Source of the DNA: Verrucomicrobiia bacterium
Lineage (GTDB): Bacteria > Verrucomicrobiota > Verrucomicrobiia > Limisphaerales > JAUIHU01
Length of the DNA: 9,557 bases
NCBI GenBank assembly: GCA_030432175.1
Contig: JAUIHU010000134.1
Span: 1-9,557 of the forward strand
Reading direction: 5' to 3'
Positions 1 through 7,200 of this stretch are shown here, in pieces; position 1 is the first letter of the stretch, and the number at the start of each line of letters is the position of its first letter. Position numbers and translations under genes: made by a program. Under the pieces are notes generated by a model. It saw only the letters and a program-made list of their open reading frames with translations. It had not been told where the DNA came from and searched no databases.

Positions 1-1046
1 AACTCCGGGAAAACCTCAAGGACATGATTCAAACCAGCGAAGATCGGGAGTCATGCGAAGAACTGCAGGACTGTTCCAGTCGGTTGTTTGACATTAAATC
101 CGATTTGGGACTTTTAGCGGAACAACCTTATGATGATCATGTTTATTGGGTTGAACGATCTGCCACCGGCGCAGCGATTTCATTCCATGCCGCTCCCATC
201 TTTCTGGCTCCTTACTTAAAGAAAATCCTGTTTGGCAATCGGACCTCTGTTGTTTTAGCCAGCGCCACTTTATCGACAATTGGGGAAAAAGCGTCGGATA
301 AAGTGAACCCACAAAGCGCAGGCGATGAAATAGATCCGACCCAGTGGATGCGTCGGGAAGCAGGCAAAAGCGGACTGAGTTATGTGGCTCGACGGGTTGG
401 CGCAGAAGCTTGTGATGCCATTCAACTAGGCTCTCCATTTAATTACCCGGAGCAGATGAAAGTCATCGTCGCTTCTAATATGCCTGATCCAAGAGCCAAC
501 GGATTCCGAGAGGCTATGGCAGAGGCGTTGAAAAAATACATTCAGCTGTCAGATGGTCGGGCATTGGTGCTGTTTACAAATTACAAATTGATGCGAGAAA
601 TGGCTGAGGAATTAGCCGATTTTCTTCAATCCCATGGCTGGACGCTGTTCACCCAAAGCTCCAGAACGCCACGAACTTTATTAATGGAACAGTTTAAAGC
701 CGAAACGCATTCAGTACTTTTTGGAACGGAAAGCTTCTGGCAGGGAGTGGACGCTCCAGGCGAGACTCTTTCCAATGTAATCATTACACGATTACCCTTT
801 TCAGTTCCGGATCACCCGGTGGTCTCCTCGCAGATAGAATGGATTGAGTCCAGAGGAGGAAACGCGTTTATGGATTATACCATCCCGGAAGCCATCCTGA
901 AATTTCGTCAAGGAATAGGAAGATTAATCCGAACCGCCACCGATACCGGGACCGTAGTGATCCTGGATTCAAGAATCATTCAAAAAAGGTATGGAAGAAT
1001 GTTCCTGGACGCGCTTCCAGAATGCGATGTTGTTGTGGAGAAATAA
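1..1046 (+). CDS. dinG: DinG/XPD-family ATP-dependent DNA helicase, C-terminal part (5' truncated by window edge)
   Basis: This is the C-terminal half of a superfamily 2 helicase of the DinG/YoaA/XPD type, which unwinds DNA 5' to 3' in repair and in resolving R-loops or forks. The reading frame is open from position 3 through the left edge, so the ATG at 24 is internal and the Walker A, FeS-cluster and DEAH parts lie outside the window. Numbering from that ATG, visible motifs are SATLS (residues 80-84, motif III), LGSPFNY (135-141), ALVLFTNY (180-187, motif IV region), LFGTESFWQGVDAPGE (232-247, motif V), NVIITRLPF (251-259) and FRQGIGRLIR (294-303, motif VI with the arginine finger). The end, ILDSRIIQKRYG followed by FLDALP, is typical of DinG. 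A polar stretch at about 88-115 looks like a small family-variable insert. The gene converges with the large gene on the other strand. The family is certain; whether it is the DinG or YoaA type cannot be told without the N-terminus. Confidence 0.93.
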   Translation, partial: LRENLKDMIQTSEDRESCEELQDCSSRLFDIKSDLGLLAEQPYDDHVYWVERSATGAAISFHAAPIFLAPYLKKILFGNRTSVVLASATLSTIGEKASDKVNPQSAGDEIDPTQWMRREAGKSGLSYVARRVGAEACDAIQLGSPFNYPEQMKVIVASNMPDPRANGFREAMAEALKKYIQLSDGRALVLFTNYKLMREMAEELADFLQSHGWTLFTQSSRTPRTLLMEQFKAETHSVLFGTESFWQGVDAPGETLSNVIITRLPFSVPDHPVVSSQIEWIESRGGNAFMDYTIPEAILKFRQGIGRLIRTATDTGTVVILDSRIIQKRYGRMFLDALPECDVVVEK

Positions 1047-1065
1047 TGGATCAGGGAAGAGTTTT

Positions 1066-1143
1066 GAGTGATCAGTTTCTATCCGACCAGCAGCAACTAT
1101 TCTTGCATGCCGTCGATTTCGCGGATTCCGTTGATGATCACTC
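1066..1143. repeat. 9-bp perfect inverted repeat in the convergent spacer
   Basis: GAGTGATCA at 1066-1074 is exactly complementary in reverse to TGATCACTC at 1135-1143, with a 60-nt spacer. It lies between the helicase stop (1044-1046) and the stop of the opposing gene (1160-1162), where a shared terminator would be expected. No T-run follows either arm and the loop is long, so this is not a standard intrinsic terminator. It may be chance, a weak RNA structure protecting 3' ends, or a binding site. Confidence 0.35.
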
Positions 1144-1159
1144 TGGCTCACGATTGGAC

Positions 1160-4030
1160 TTAGGGTTGATCTCGATTAATTTTCAAGATTCCCTGGTTTT
1201 GAATAGTCAAAACCCAACCTGGTGTTGATGGCGGTAGAGATTCAATTTGATGAATATTTAAACCTGCCTGATCTTCGGCTGTCCAGTTTATGGATTGGAC
1301 ATCCCCATGGATTATTACACGGCTTGGGACGGATGTTAGAAATGGGTTGATCTGAACAGTGTATGATTCTTGTGTTTCCAACCCAGCCTGGATCTGACTG
1401 ATGTTTCCGGTGGTGATCACAACAATTGGATCCAGCTCTTCTGTGTTCAAACGCTTCCATGTATAAAAGGATTTATCTTCCAGAAATCTGATCATTGGCG
1501 CTTGTAAAGTTCCAGGATTAATCGCTGGACCATCCCGCAGTTGCATTCGGAGGTTGAAGAAATCTGGCAATAATCCGACTCGCCGATCGTCACTGTCTGT
1601 CCAAGTATGCTCAGCTCCGGTTAGCGTGATTCCATCAGCCATTTTTTTCCATTCAACTGAATCGGGATCCACTTCCGCTAATCGATACAAACTTTCTGCA
1701 TAAACCAATCCACACCATTGTACTGGCAATCCGATCCAAACTGGAGCCACCCAACTGGTTGCCCCAAATACGGGTATGGAGCTATACAACCCAACGGGAC
1801 CTACAGCTTCGTCACTGATTTGTTGGTAAACAAATGGCGCCCCTGTCCAGGCCCAATACCTGGCTGCTTCCAGATATCGAACTTCATGGGTATATTTATA
1901 AGCATCCACACATGCTGAAACCCAATGTGCTGACGCCAGAATGTCAGGAGTATGCAAAGGTACTTCCCAGGTTTGCGCTCCTCTTGGAATCGCATTTTTA
2001 TATGTTTTTATTCCTTGATCCAGTTTGTCTAAAACGTTTTCTATCACATCCTGATCTCCAGAAAAAATCGCCAGCTCCAGCGCTTGCTGCAAATGTAATC
2101 CACTCAGTCCACTGGCATGATTCGTCCAATGTGTCTTTCCATAATCTTTTTCAGAACCAGGGGCAGAAGAGGAATACAAAACAGTTCCATCTGGATTTAT
2201 CCTGGCTAAGATAGCTTTAGCTCTTCGTCTTGAAGCTTCTAAATTGGGTTGAATATTACCAAGAAACAAAGCGCCTGCCGGTGTTCTGATGTGGCTGACG
2301 TATGTCTGGCTCTCTTTTCCTTGGGGAATTGTTGCCGCCACCTTTTCAGCTTGCGACTTGAGTCGCTCAATGTTCGTTTCCCCATTCCTATTCCCTGCCT
2401 TCTCCAAATCAAATCCAGCTTTGCCGAGGTTGTCTGCCAGCCATTGGAGATAAAAATAAACATCTGCTGCAGGTCCTGGTTGAAAACGTCCCATCCAATT
2501 GGCATGACGATACAATGCGCCTTCCCGAATCTCTGAATCCAGCCAACCCGCAACTGCGAACTGCAAATACTCCAATAAATCAATTCTTTCAGGATCAGGA
2601 TCAGGAAACGGAAATCTCTGATGGTAACTTTTCAACGCATCCACCACAGATTCACCAGCGCCTGCCTTCCAGCGAAATGCAGAGGCTAAAGTTTTATTCG
2701 CTTGTAGTTGAACTGGTTCGTAAGGGACTAATGAACCAGGGCTTCTGGTTTGTTCTTTGGTCCCAGGAAAAAAAGCGCCCATCACATGGCCATCCGAACC
2801 AAACCACCTGTCGGGAGAGTCAAACCAGGCGGATAAATCAGGTTGCGTGTCCCAGCTAAAAATGACGAAGGCATCATCTGCAACTATCGCCTGCATCGGA
2901 TAGGTGATCTTAAGTTGGTCCGGGATCCGACGTTCGGCTTCAGGTCCTGTCAAATCTTTTTCAGAGCTACTCGGTTCGTTGCCCAGATACTCCAATCCAG
3001 GAAAGATTGCCTGCTGTTTAATAGATCCAAAGGACCGAGTCCCAAGAAATCCAAATTCCATGGGTAGAAACAAAACCTGACGGTCTGCGTCCACTGAGAT
3101 TTTCCACTCCCCATCCAACCATTCGTCATGATCTTCTGACGCCTGAATGGATCTTGAAAATGTCCAAAGGGCGCCGTCTGGATCCTCCCATTTTTTGATT
3201 TGTCTCCAGCCATTTTCCAGACGTGTGGAAGTCACTCTGGATCGCATTTCCGTTTCAGTCCATTGAACCCAAACTGGTTTTCCATCCATGACATAGCCCA
3301 TCCAATAGAACGAGGGACTTTCAGCCATTGCCAAATGGTTGTGGTTTAAATTCCAGGTATTCCACCGATTCAAAGCCAATCGCATACTGGTTTGCGAATT
3401 ACGTATTTCAACGACGTCAGAGTCCAAAATAGAAAGGTTTGAAGTTCCTGAGATTTCCAAATCAGGTTCTGGATATGACAACCGGGGGTAAATTCTAATC
3501 GATTCTATTAACGTGATTCCAGGCCCTGAGGGTGGATCCAGTCTGAGACGATTTGCGTCGTTCAGATCGGGTGCAGGCGCCTTGATTGTTATCCATTTTT
3601 CAGCTGGAACATTCATTCTAACTGATTGTTCCTCCGTCGGACCTGAGTGTGGTCCAAAGTAAAAAACCTGAAAACTGCCGCTTATTGAAGACTTTAAGCG
3701 CACTTCTATCCAAACGGGAGTATCTTGAGGTAATAAATACGTTGGTCCAATTGAATAAGGATCTGTTCCATTTGACTCGATCCAAAGGCCTTGGTCATGT
3801 TGTTTCAACTCTGCAATATCATGAGTAGGACGCCATCCATTGACAGCGCTGCTTTTGATAAAATCTATCTGAAACGCAGATTGCTGCAGTTCTCCATGAG
3901 CATTGATCAGAAGAAAGAACAACACCAGAATACCTAAAGCAGGGCAGTAGTTAAGACAACTGGAAAGAGCCAAATGTTTACGGGATTTCATGGGAATTTT
4001 TATACTTTTTTTTTGGAATAATTTGGACAC
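1160..4030 (-). CDS. Large secreted protein, probable six-hairpin ((alpha/alpha) toroid) glycosidase-like enzyme
   Basis: This 956-residue exported protein has no function I can name with confidence. The GTG start at 4030 is chosen because AAAGGAG lies 9 nt upstream; an in-frame ATG at codon 14 (3991-3989) lacks such a site. A basic N-terminus and hydrophobic core at about 31-44, ending near NAHG, look like a signal peptide. Residues about 50-185 read as a beta-sandwich, carbohydrate-binding-like region, followed by a second beta-rich domain to about 450 (RLALNRWNTWNL, WSVQW-like and FSWDTQPDLSAW segments). Residues about 455-830 are helical, with aromatic and acidic patches (HWTNHASGLSGLHLQQALE at 634-652, GAQTWEVPLHTPDILASAHW at 684-703, VAPVWIGLPVQWCGL at 761-775), matching the style of six-hairpin glycosidases. 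The C-terminal about 90 residues are again beta-rich. A secreted polysaccharide hydrolase or lyase is my inference; the catalytic acids are not assigned. It is transcribed alone. Confidence 0.8.
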   Translation of the reverse strand: MSKLFQKKSIKIPMKSRKHLALSSCLNYCPALGILVLFFLLINAHGELQQSAFQIDFIKSSAVNGWRPTHDIAELKQHDQGLWIESNGTDPYSIGPTYLLPQDTPVWIEVRLKSSISGSFQVFYFGPHSGPTEEQSVRMNVPAEKWITIKAPAPDLNDANRLRLDPPSGPGITLIESIRIYPRLSYPEPDLEISGTSNLSILDSDVVEIRNSQTSMRLALNRWNTWNLNHNHLAMAESPSFYWMGYVMDGKPVWVQWTETEMRSRVTSTRLENGWRQIKKWEDPDGALWTFSRSIQASEDHDEWLDGEWKISVDADRQVLFLPMEFGFLGTRSFGSIKQQAIFPGLEYLGNEPSSSEKDLTGPEAERRIPDQLKITYPMQAIVADDAFVIFSWDTQPDLSAWFDSPDRWFGSDGHVMGAFFPGTKEQTRSPGSLVPYEPVQLQANKTLASAFRWKAGAGESVVDALKSYHQRFPFPDPDPERIDLLEYLQFAVAGWLDSEIREGALYRHANWMGRFQPGPAADVYFYLQWLADNLGKAGFDLEKAGNRNGETNIERLKSQAEKVAATIPQGKESQTYVSHIRTPAGALFLGNIQPNLEASRRRAKAILARINPDGTVLYSSSAPGSEKDYGKTHWTNHASGLSGLHLQQALELAIFSGDQDVIENVLDKLDQGIKTYKNAIPRGAQTWEVPLHTPDILASAHWVSACVDAYKYTHEVRYLEAARYWAWTGAPFVYQQISDEAVGPVGLYSSIPVFGATSWVAPVWIGLPVQWCGLVYAESLYRLAEVDPDSVEWKKMADGITLTGAEHTWTDSDDRRVGLLPDFFNLRMQLRDGPAINPGTLQAPMIRFLEDKSFYTWKRLNTEELDPIVVITTGNISQIQAGLETQESYTVQINPFLTSVPSRVIIHGDVQSINWTAEDQAGLNIHQIESLPPSTPGWVLTIQNQGILKINRDQP

Positions 4031-4039
4031 AAAAACGAA

Positions 4040-4046
4040 CTCCTTT
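4040..4046 (-). promoter_or_regulatory. Shine-Dalgarno site deciding the GTG start of the large secreted protein
   Basis: Read on the minus strand this is AAAGGAG, separated by 9 nt (4031-4039) from the GTG at 4030-4028. It is the only strong ribosome binding site seen in front of a gene in this window, and it favours the GTG over the ATG 13 codons downstream. Confidence 0.75.
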
Positions 4047-4074
4047 AAATCTCGATTCTGATGGTGTCGGATTT

Positions 4075-4109
4075 ACTCTGGTATAACTAAATGAATTTTC
4101 AGCCAGAGT
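4075..4109. repeat. 7-bp inverted repeat in the spacer upstream of the secreted-protein gene
   Basis: ACTCTGG at 4075-4081 pairs perfectly with CCAGAGT at 4103-4109 across a 21-nt AT-rich spacer. It lies 45-79 bp upstream of the GTG start at 4030. On the minus strand the spacer contains TTATAC, a passable -10 element, but no good -35 sits 16-18 bp upstream of it. The arrangement would suit an operator overlapping a promoter, or a 5'-leader hairpin. The rest of 4031-4234 holds two weaker hairpins (TTCAG/CTGAA at 4124-4146 and TTGTTT/AAACAA at 4153-4169) and no T-run, so no intrinsic terminator for the upstream operon is visible. Confidence 0.3.
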
Positions 4110-4234
4110 TGCCTCGTTGGAAATTCAGGAAAGGTTTCTTACTGAAGTGTTATTGTTTTGGGGAAACAAAGAGTTTAAGGGTTGTTGGGATCCTGAAGAA
4201 AGCTCAATGACGGAAATAAGGTTGAGTAGGAATT

Positions 4235-5251
4235 TCATCTTTCATTTTTCTTCATTCCATTCAGCGCCGCCAGAAAAAACAGACATCCGGTAAATCCTGT
4301 AATCACTCCCAGGGGAATTTCTCTTCCTGGCATCATCATCCGCGCTATCAAATCCGAAAAAGTCAGAAGAATTCCTCCCAACAGCGCTGAAGCAGGAATT
4401 ACCAGTGAGTGTGACGATCCAAACCATCTCCGTGCCATATGGGGAGCCAGCAGTCCAGCGAATGCGATGGATCCCGCGACTGCTACGGCGGAGGCAGAGA
4501 GCAGACAAGCTGCGGTGAGCGTCAGCCATTTGATTTTCTCTACCGGCAATCCAAGATGATACGCGTCAATTTCACCAAATCGGAACCCATCCAATCCACC
4601 TCGCAATGCCCAGCTCAATCCCAAGGCGATCAGGGTAAAGGGCAGTAACGAATAAAATGCGGTCCAGTCCAGGTAAGCCAGGCTTCCCAGCAACCAAAAT
4701 AACGCTCCACGCACCCAGAATGGATTCGCCTGCAGAGTCATCAACGCCGTAATAGCTTGAAGCAAACCTCCGAGAGCCACTCCTGCAAGTAACAGCCTGG
4801 CTGATTCCAACGCTCCGTTCCGACTGGCAACACGAACAACGATCAATGTAGCCATTCCAGCTCCAATCAATGCTGACAGAGTCATGCCAGTCCATCCTCC
4901 CCATCCCCATTGCGTCCCGCCAGTCACTCCCAGAGCTATACCCATGGTAGCGCCCAGGGCTGCGCCAGACGAAACTCCTGTGATGTAAGGCTCTGCTAGT
5001 GGATTCCTGAACAACGTTTGTAACAATGCTCCGGCAACTCCCAGATGCGCGCCAATCAACAGTGCCAAAGCCACTCTTGGTCCACGAATACTCCACTGAG
5101 TTTCCCAATCCAACTCAGCTGAACCAAACCATCCGGATCCCGGACCATTCACACATCCCATCCAGGCGCTGGCCAGCCATATCAAAATAAGAATGATCCA
5201 GAAGTGTATTGAGCCTGTTTTCTGCCTGGATTGCATGGAACTTTGTTGCAT
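4235..5251 (-). CDS. FecCD/BtuC-family ABC importer permease
   Basis: This is the membrane subunit of a type II ABC importer, the family that takes up cobalamin, haem or ferric siderophores. At about 338 residues it has the usual length, with around ten hydrophobic segments. Family motifs are clear (numbered from the upstream TTG): RGPRVALALLIGAHLGVAGALLQ at 57-79 in two conserved halves, RNPLAEPYITGVSSGAALG (83-101), FWLLGSL (186-192), AFAGLLAPHMARR (264-276, the loop that contacts the ATPase) and EIPLGVITGFTG (312-323). The last motif usually continues with a Pro before the aromatic pair; here it is CLFF. A TTG at 5254-5252 and an ATG at 5251-5249 are adjacent in frame; the ATG is preferred. 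Both lie just behind a T7 run, with only a weak GTGAGTGAG upstream that overlaps the ATPase stop. It is the last gene of the operon. Substrate is unknown. Confidence 0.93.
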   Translation of the reverse strand: MQQSSMQSRQKTGSIHFWIILILIWLASAWMGCVNGPGSGWFGSAELDWETQWSIRGPRVALALLIGAHLGVAGALLQTLFRNPLAEPYITGVSSGAALGATMGIALGVTGGTQWGWGGWTGMTLSALIGAGMATLIVVRVASRNGALESARLLLAGVALGGLLQAITALMTLQANPFWVRGALFWLLGSLAYLDWTAFYSLLPFTLIALGLSWALRGGLDGFRFGEIDAYHLGLPVEKIKWLTLTAACLLSASAVAVAGSIAFAGLLAPHMARRWFGSSHSLVIPASALLGGILLTFSDLIARMMMPGREIPLGVITGFTGCLFFLAALNGMKKNER

Positions 5252-5260
5252 CAAAAAAAC

Positions 5261-6115
5261 TCACTCACTGGAAGAGCTGTCTCCACGATACGCCAGCATT
5301 GGAGCTTTTGTGCACGGATTACGTACCCACTTCCAATGTTCGCCTAACGTGGGATGAACTGAGGTTTCAGTTAAAGCTCCTTCTGGATTACCATGGTAAA
5401 TACATTGCTGATCATGAAGAATGATAATCTGATCGCAGAATTCCATCGCCAGATTCCAATCATGCAATGTCCAAATAACTGACTGATGATCTTCCTGGAC
5501 AATTCTCCGCAGCGTCAAAGCCAAATCAAGCTGACCCTTTAAATCCAGATTGGCCAGTGGTTCGTCCAACAGAGTTAAATCGGTCGATCTTGCGAATGCT
5601 CGTGCCAGTAATACTCTTCTCTGTTCACCTCCACTTAATTCATCAAAATTCTCATTCAGTAATGACTGGATATTAAATATTTTGGTCCAGTAGGAGAGCT
5701 TGTCTGCAAGGCGCTCTTTTTCGGGGTTGGATTTAAGTGTCAGCCAGTTACTGGCAAATTGGACGCTCCCCATCTCCAGGGTATGCTTGACCAATACTCC
5801 TTGTGGAACATTGTAGTTCTGAGGGCAGAAAGAGATATTGTTCAATTTATCCCGATCTTTGTAGCTCAGCCAGTCTATACCTCCGACCATGATTTTCCCG
5901 CTCACCGGCTTTAACCAACCTGTCAAACTATAAAGTAAACTGGTTTTTCCAGCCCCGTTCACTCCCAGCAAACCTATAAGTTTCCCAGCGCCACAGGAAA
6001 AACTGACTTCTTTCAATATACGCTTCCCACCTCGTTCCAAAGTTACATTCAGGAATTGGATCCATTTGGTTTGATCTGAGAACGGTATTGGCTTTGATTT
6101 AATAGACAACCTCAT
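5261..6115 (-). CDS. ABC importer ATP-binding protein (FecE/BtuD type)
   Basis: This cytoplasmic ATPase powers the neighbouring permease. All core elements are present in the 284 residues: Walker A GVNGAGKT (51-58), Q-loop Gln in CPQ (99), signature LSGGEQRR (160-167), Walker B LTLLDE (180-185) followed by the D-loop ANLD (188-191), and the switch His in LHDWN (218). The aromatic A-loop residue usually found about 25 residues before Walker A (as in VxYGGR) is not obvious: the sequence there is VTLERGGKRIL. The C-terminal about 40 residues resemble the short tail of FecE-like ATPases. The ATG at 6115 overlaps the end of the binding-protein gene by 17 bp in another frame and lacks a Shine-Dalgarno sequence, so translational coupling is likely. 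The first in-frame stop upstream is at 6136-6134, with no other ATG between. Confidence 0.95.
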   Translation of the reverse strand: MRLSIKSKPIPFSDQTKWIQFLNVTLERGGKRILKEVSFSCGAGKLIGLLGVNGAGKTSLLYSLTGWLKPVSGKIMVGGIDWLSYKDRDKLNNISFCPQNYNVPQGVLVKHTLEMGSVQFASNWLTLKSNPEKERLADKLSYWTKIFNIQSLLNENFDELSGGEQRRVLLARAFARSTDLTLLDEPLANLDLKGQLDLALTLRRIVQEDHQSVIWTLHDWNLAMEFCDQIIILHDQQCIYHGNPEGALTETSVHPTLGEHWKWVRNPCTKAPMLAYRGDSSSSE

Positions 6116-7196
6116 GCAACTGTTCAGCTGTGCTCAGTGATGCGGGCCCGGGAGTGGTCCAGCCGGTGTCATTTGTCCAAATAATCTGTTCATTTTGTAT
6201 CGCTCGCAGTTTTTTCCAGATGGTGTCTTCTTTTTTCGACTGAATCCAGTCACGCTTACGATCTTCCAGGCGCTCTACGCTGGGCGCTGTTTGATCCTGA
6301 TGCTCATCGGTCACCAAAATCCAGTCCGGATCCCACAGCAAAACGCTTTCAATAGAAATTTGTGCCCATTCGAAGTCCTGATCACGGGTTACATTATTGA
6401 TACCAGCCAGTTGAATGAGGTCGTGCGCGAAGGAACCTGGACCGCACGTGTACAATCCCTCAGAGCCATACAAAAGCAGAAGAGTCCGGCGATTTTCTTC
6501 TTCAATCGCCTTTGATTTCTTCCGCAATTCTTGCTCGCGTCGAATCAGGTCTTTTCCTGGCTGACTTTTATTGTATTGGGTTCCCAGCAAAGCAGCTACT
6601 GCCCGATTATCTTTTTCCACACCCGACCAACCAGAATGAGAGAAGACAACAAGTTTTTTGCTAAACTGAGATCGAAGCGCATTCAATGTCGCTCCTGGTG
6701 TCAGTGTCGATGCCAGTATCAGATCCGGTTTCAGAGTATGAATCGACTCCAGGTTGGGATCCGTCATGCCACCAATTTTTTTCACTGGACGTTGGTCCGG
6801 CGCCCATTTGCAGTAGCGGGTTATTCCTACGACTCTCGAGTCTCCCCCCCAGAAAGTCACCATGGAAGTTAGACTCGGCGCCAAAGAAACAATACGATGC
6901 GGCGTCTCGGTCCAAACCGTAGATGCCCCAAGGCTGTCTATGAGTTCAATGGGAAAAGGGTCTTCTGTGTCTTGTCCTAAATAGCGAATCTCTACTGGCT
7001 GACTTTCGGATTGGGTTTGTAATTTTTGCGCCAGGAACACAGATAGCCACGCCAAAGCTACTCCTCCTGCAGCCAGCGTCAGGAAAGCGACCATTGTCAG
7101 GAACGGACGTGTGCGGCGACGGGTTTCACTATTTTTAGGGTTCCGTCGAGTTGAGGATTCGATTTCCTCGTTTTCCAAGTCCGGTTCGATTTCCAT
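6099..7196 (-). CDS. Membrane-anchored periplasmic binding protein of a BtuF/FecB-type ABC importer
   Basis: This 365-residue protein would capture the substrate outside the inner membrane and deliver it to the permease. The core has the family pattern: PHRIVSLAPSLTSMVTFWGG (99-118), VVGITRYC (122-129), KKIGGMTDPNLESIHTLKPDLIL (139-161, in two conserved pieces), VVFSHSGW (183-190), then GPGSFAHDLIQLAGINNV (252-269) and a C-terminal lobe with WDPDWILV (288-295). The opening HRIVSLAPS and the GG-x-PNLESI element are most like cobalamin-binding BtuF, but haem and siderophore binders share them. The N-terminus is unusual: about 30 charged residues, then one hydrophobic helix at 32-57, with no cysteine and so no lipobox. 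It should be tethered in the inner membrane by that helix. It starts 4 bp after the lnt stop with no Shine-Dalgarno; an in-frame TGA at 7211-7209 leaves this ATG as the first start. A G7 tract encodes WGG at 116-118. Confidence 0.9.
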   Translation of the reverse strand: MEIEPDLENEEIESSTRRNPKNSETRRRTRPFLTMVAFLTLAAGGVALAWLSVFLAQKLQTQSESQPVEIRYLGQDTEDPFPIELIDSLGASTVWTETPHRIVSLAPSLTSMVTFWGGDSRVVGITRYCKWAPDQRPVKKIGGMTDPNLESIHTLKPDLILASTLTPGATLNALRSQFSKKLVVFSHSGWSGVEKDNRAVAALLGTQYNKSQPGKDLIRREQELRKKSKAIEEENRRTLLLLYGSEGLYTCGPGSFAHDLIQLAGINNVTRDQDFEWAQISIESVLLWDPDWILVTDEHQDQTAPSVERLEDRKRDWIQSKKEDTIWKKLRAIQNEQIIWTNDTGWTTPGPASLSTAEQLHEVVY

Positions 7197-7200
7197 GTAA

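Noticed and set aside
94..438. 114-codon minus-strand open frame opposite the helicase
   Set aside because: It lies wholly within the helicase coding region and shows no family features.
969..1228. Two short open frames (969-1151 minus, 1022-1228 plus) covering the convergent spacer
   Set aside because: Each overlaps a real gene in another frame, has no ribosome binding site, and has an unstructured, unrecognisable product.
1718..3213. Several 60-126 codon open frames on both strands within the large secreted-protein gene
   Set aside because: All are out-of-frame shadows; the 956-residue frame has a signal peptide, a ribosome binding site and coherent domain structure.
4124..4169. Possible intrinsic terminator after the permease gene
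   Set aside because: The two hairpins have only 5-6 pairs, mostly A-T in one case, and neither is followed by a T-run on the minus strand.
4031..4234. Possible cobalamin riboswitch or Fur box upstream of the secreted-protein gene
   Set aside because: I see no B12-box-like or Fur-like sequence, and this spacer follows the importer operon instead of preceding it.
4572..5108. 178-codon open frame on the minus strand inside the permease gene
   Set aside because: It is in another frame of a gene with clear FecCD motifs and its product is Ser, Trp and Arg rich with no recognisable domain.
6844..6850. G7 tract (minus strand) in the binding-protein gene as a phase-variation switch
   Set aside because: It is simply codons for Trp-Gly-Gly in a conserved segment, and the frame is intact; seven residues alone is weak evidence.
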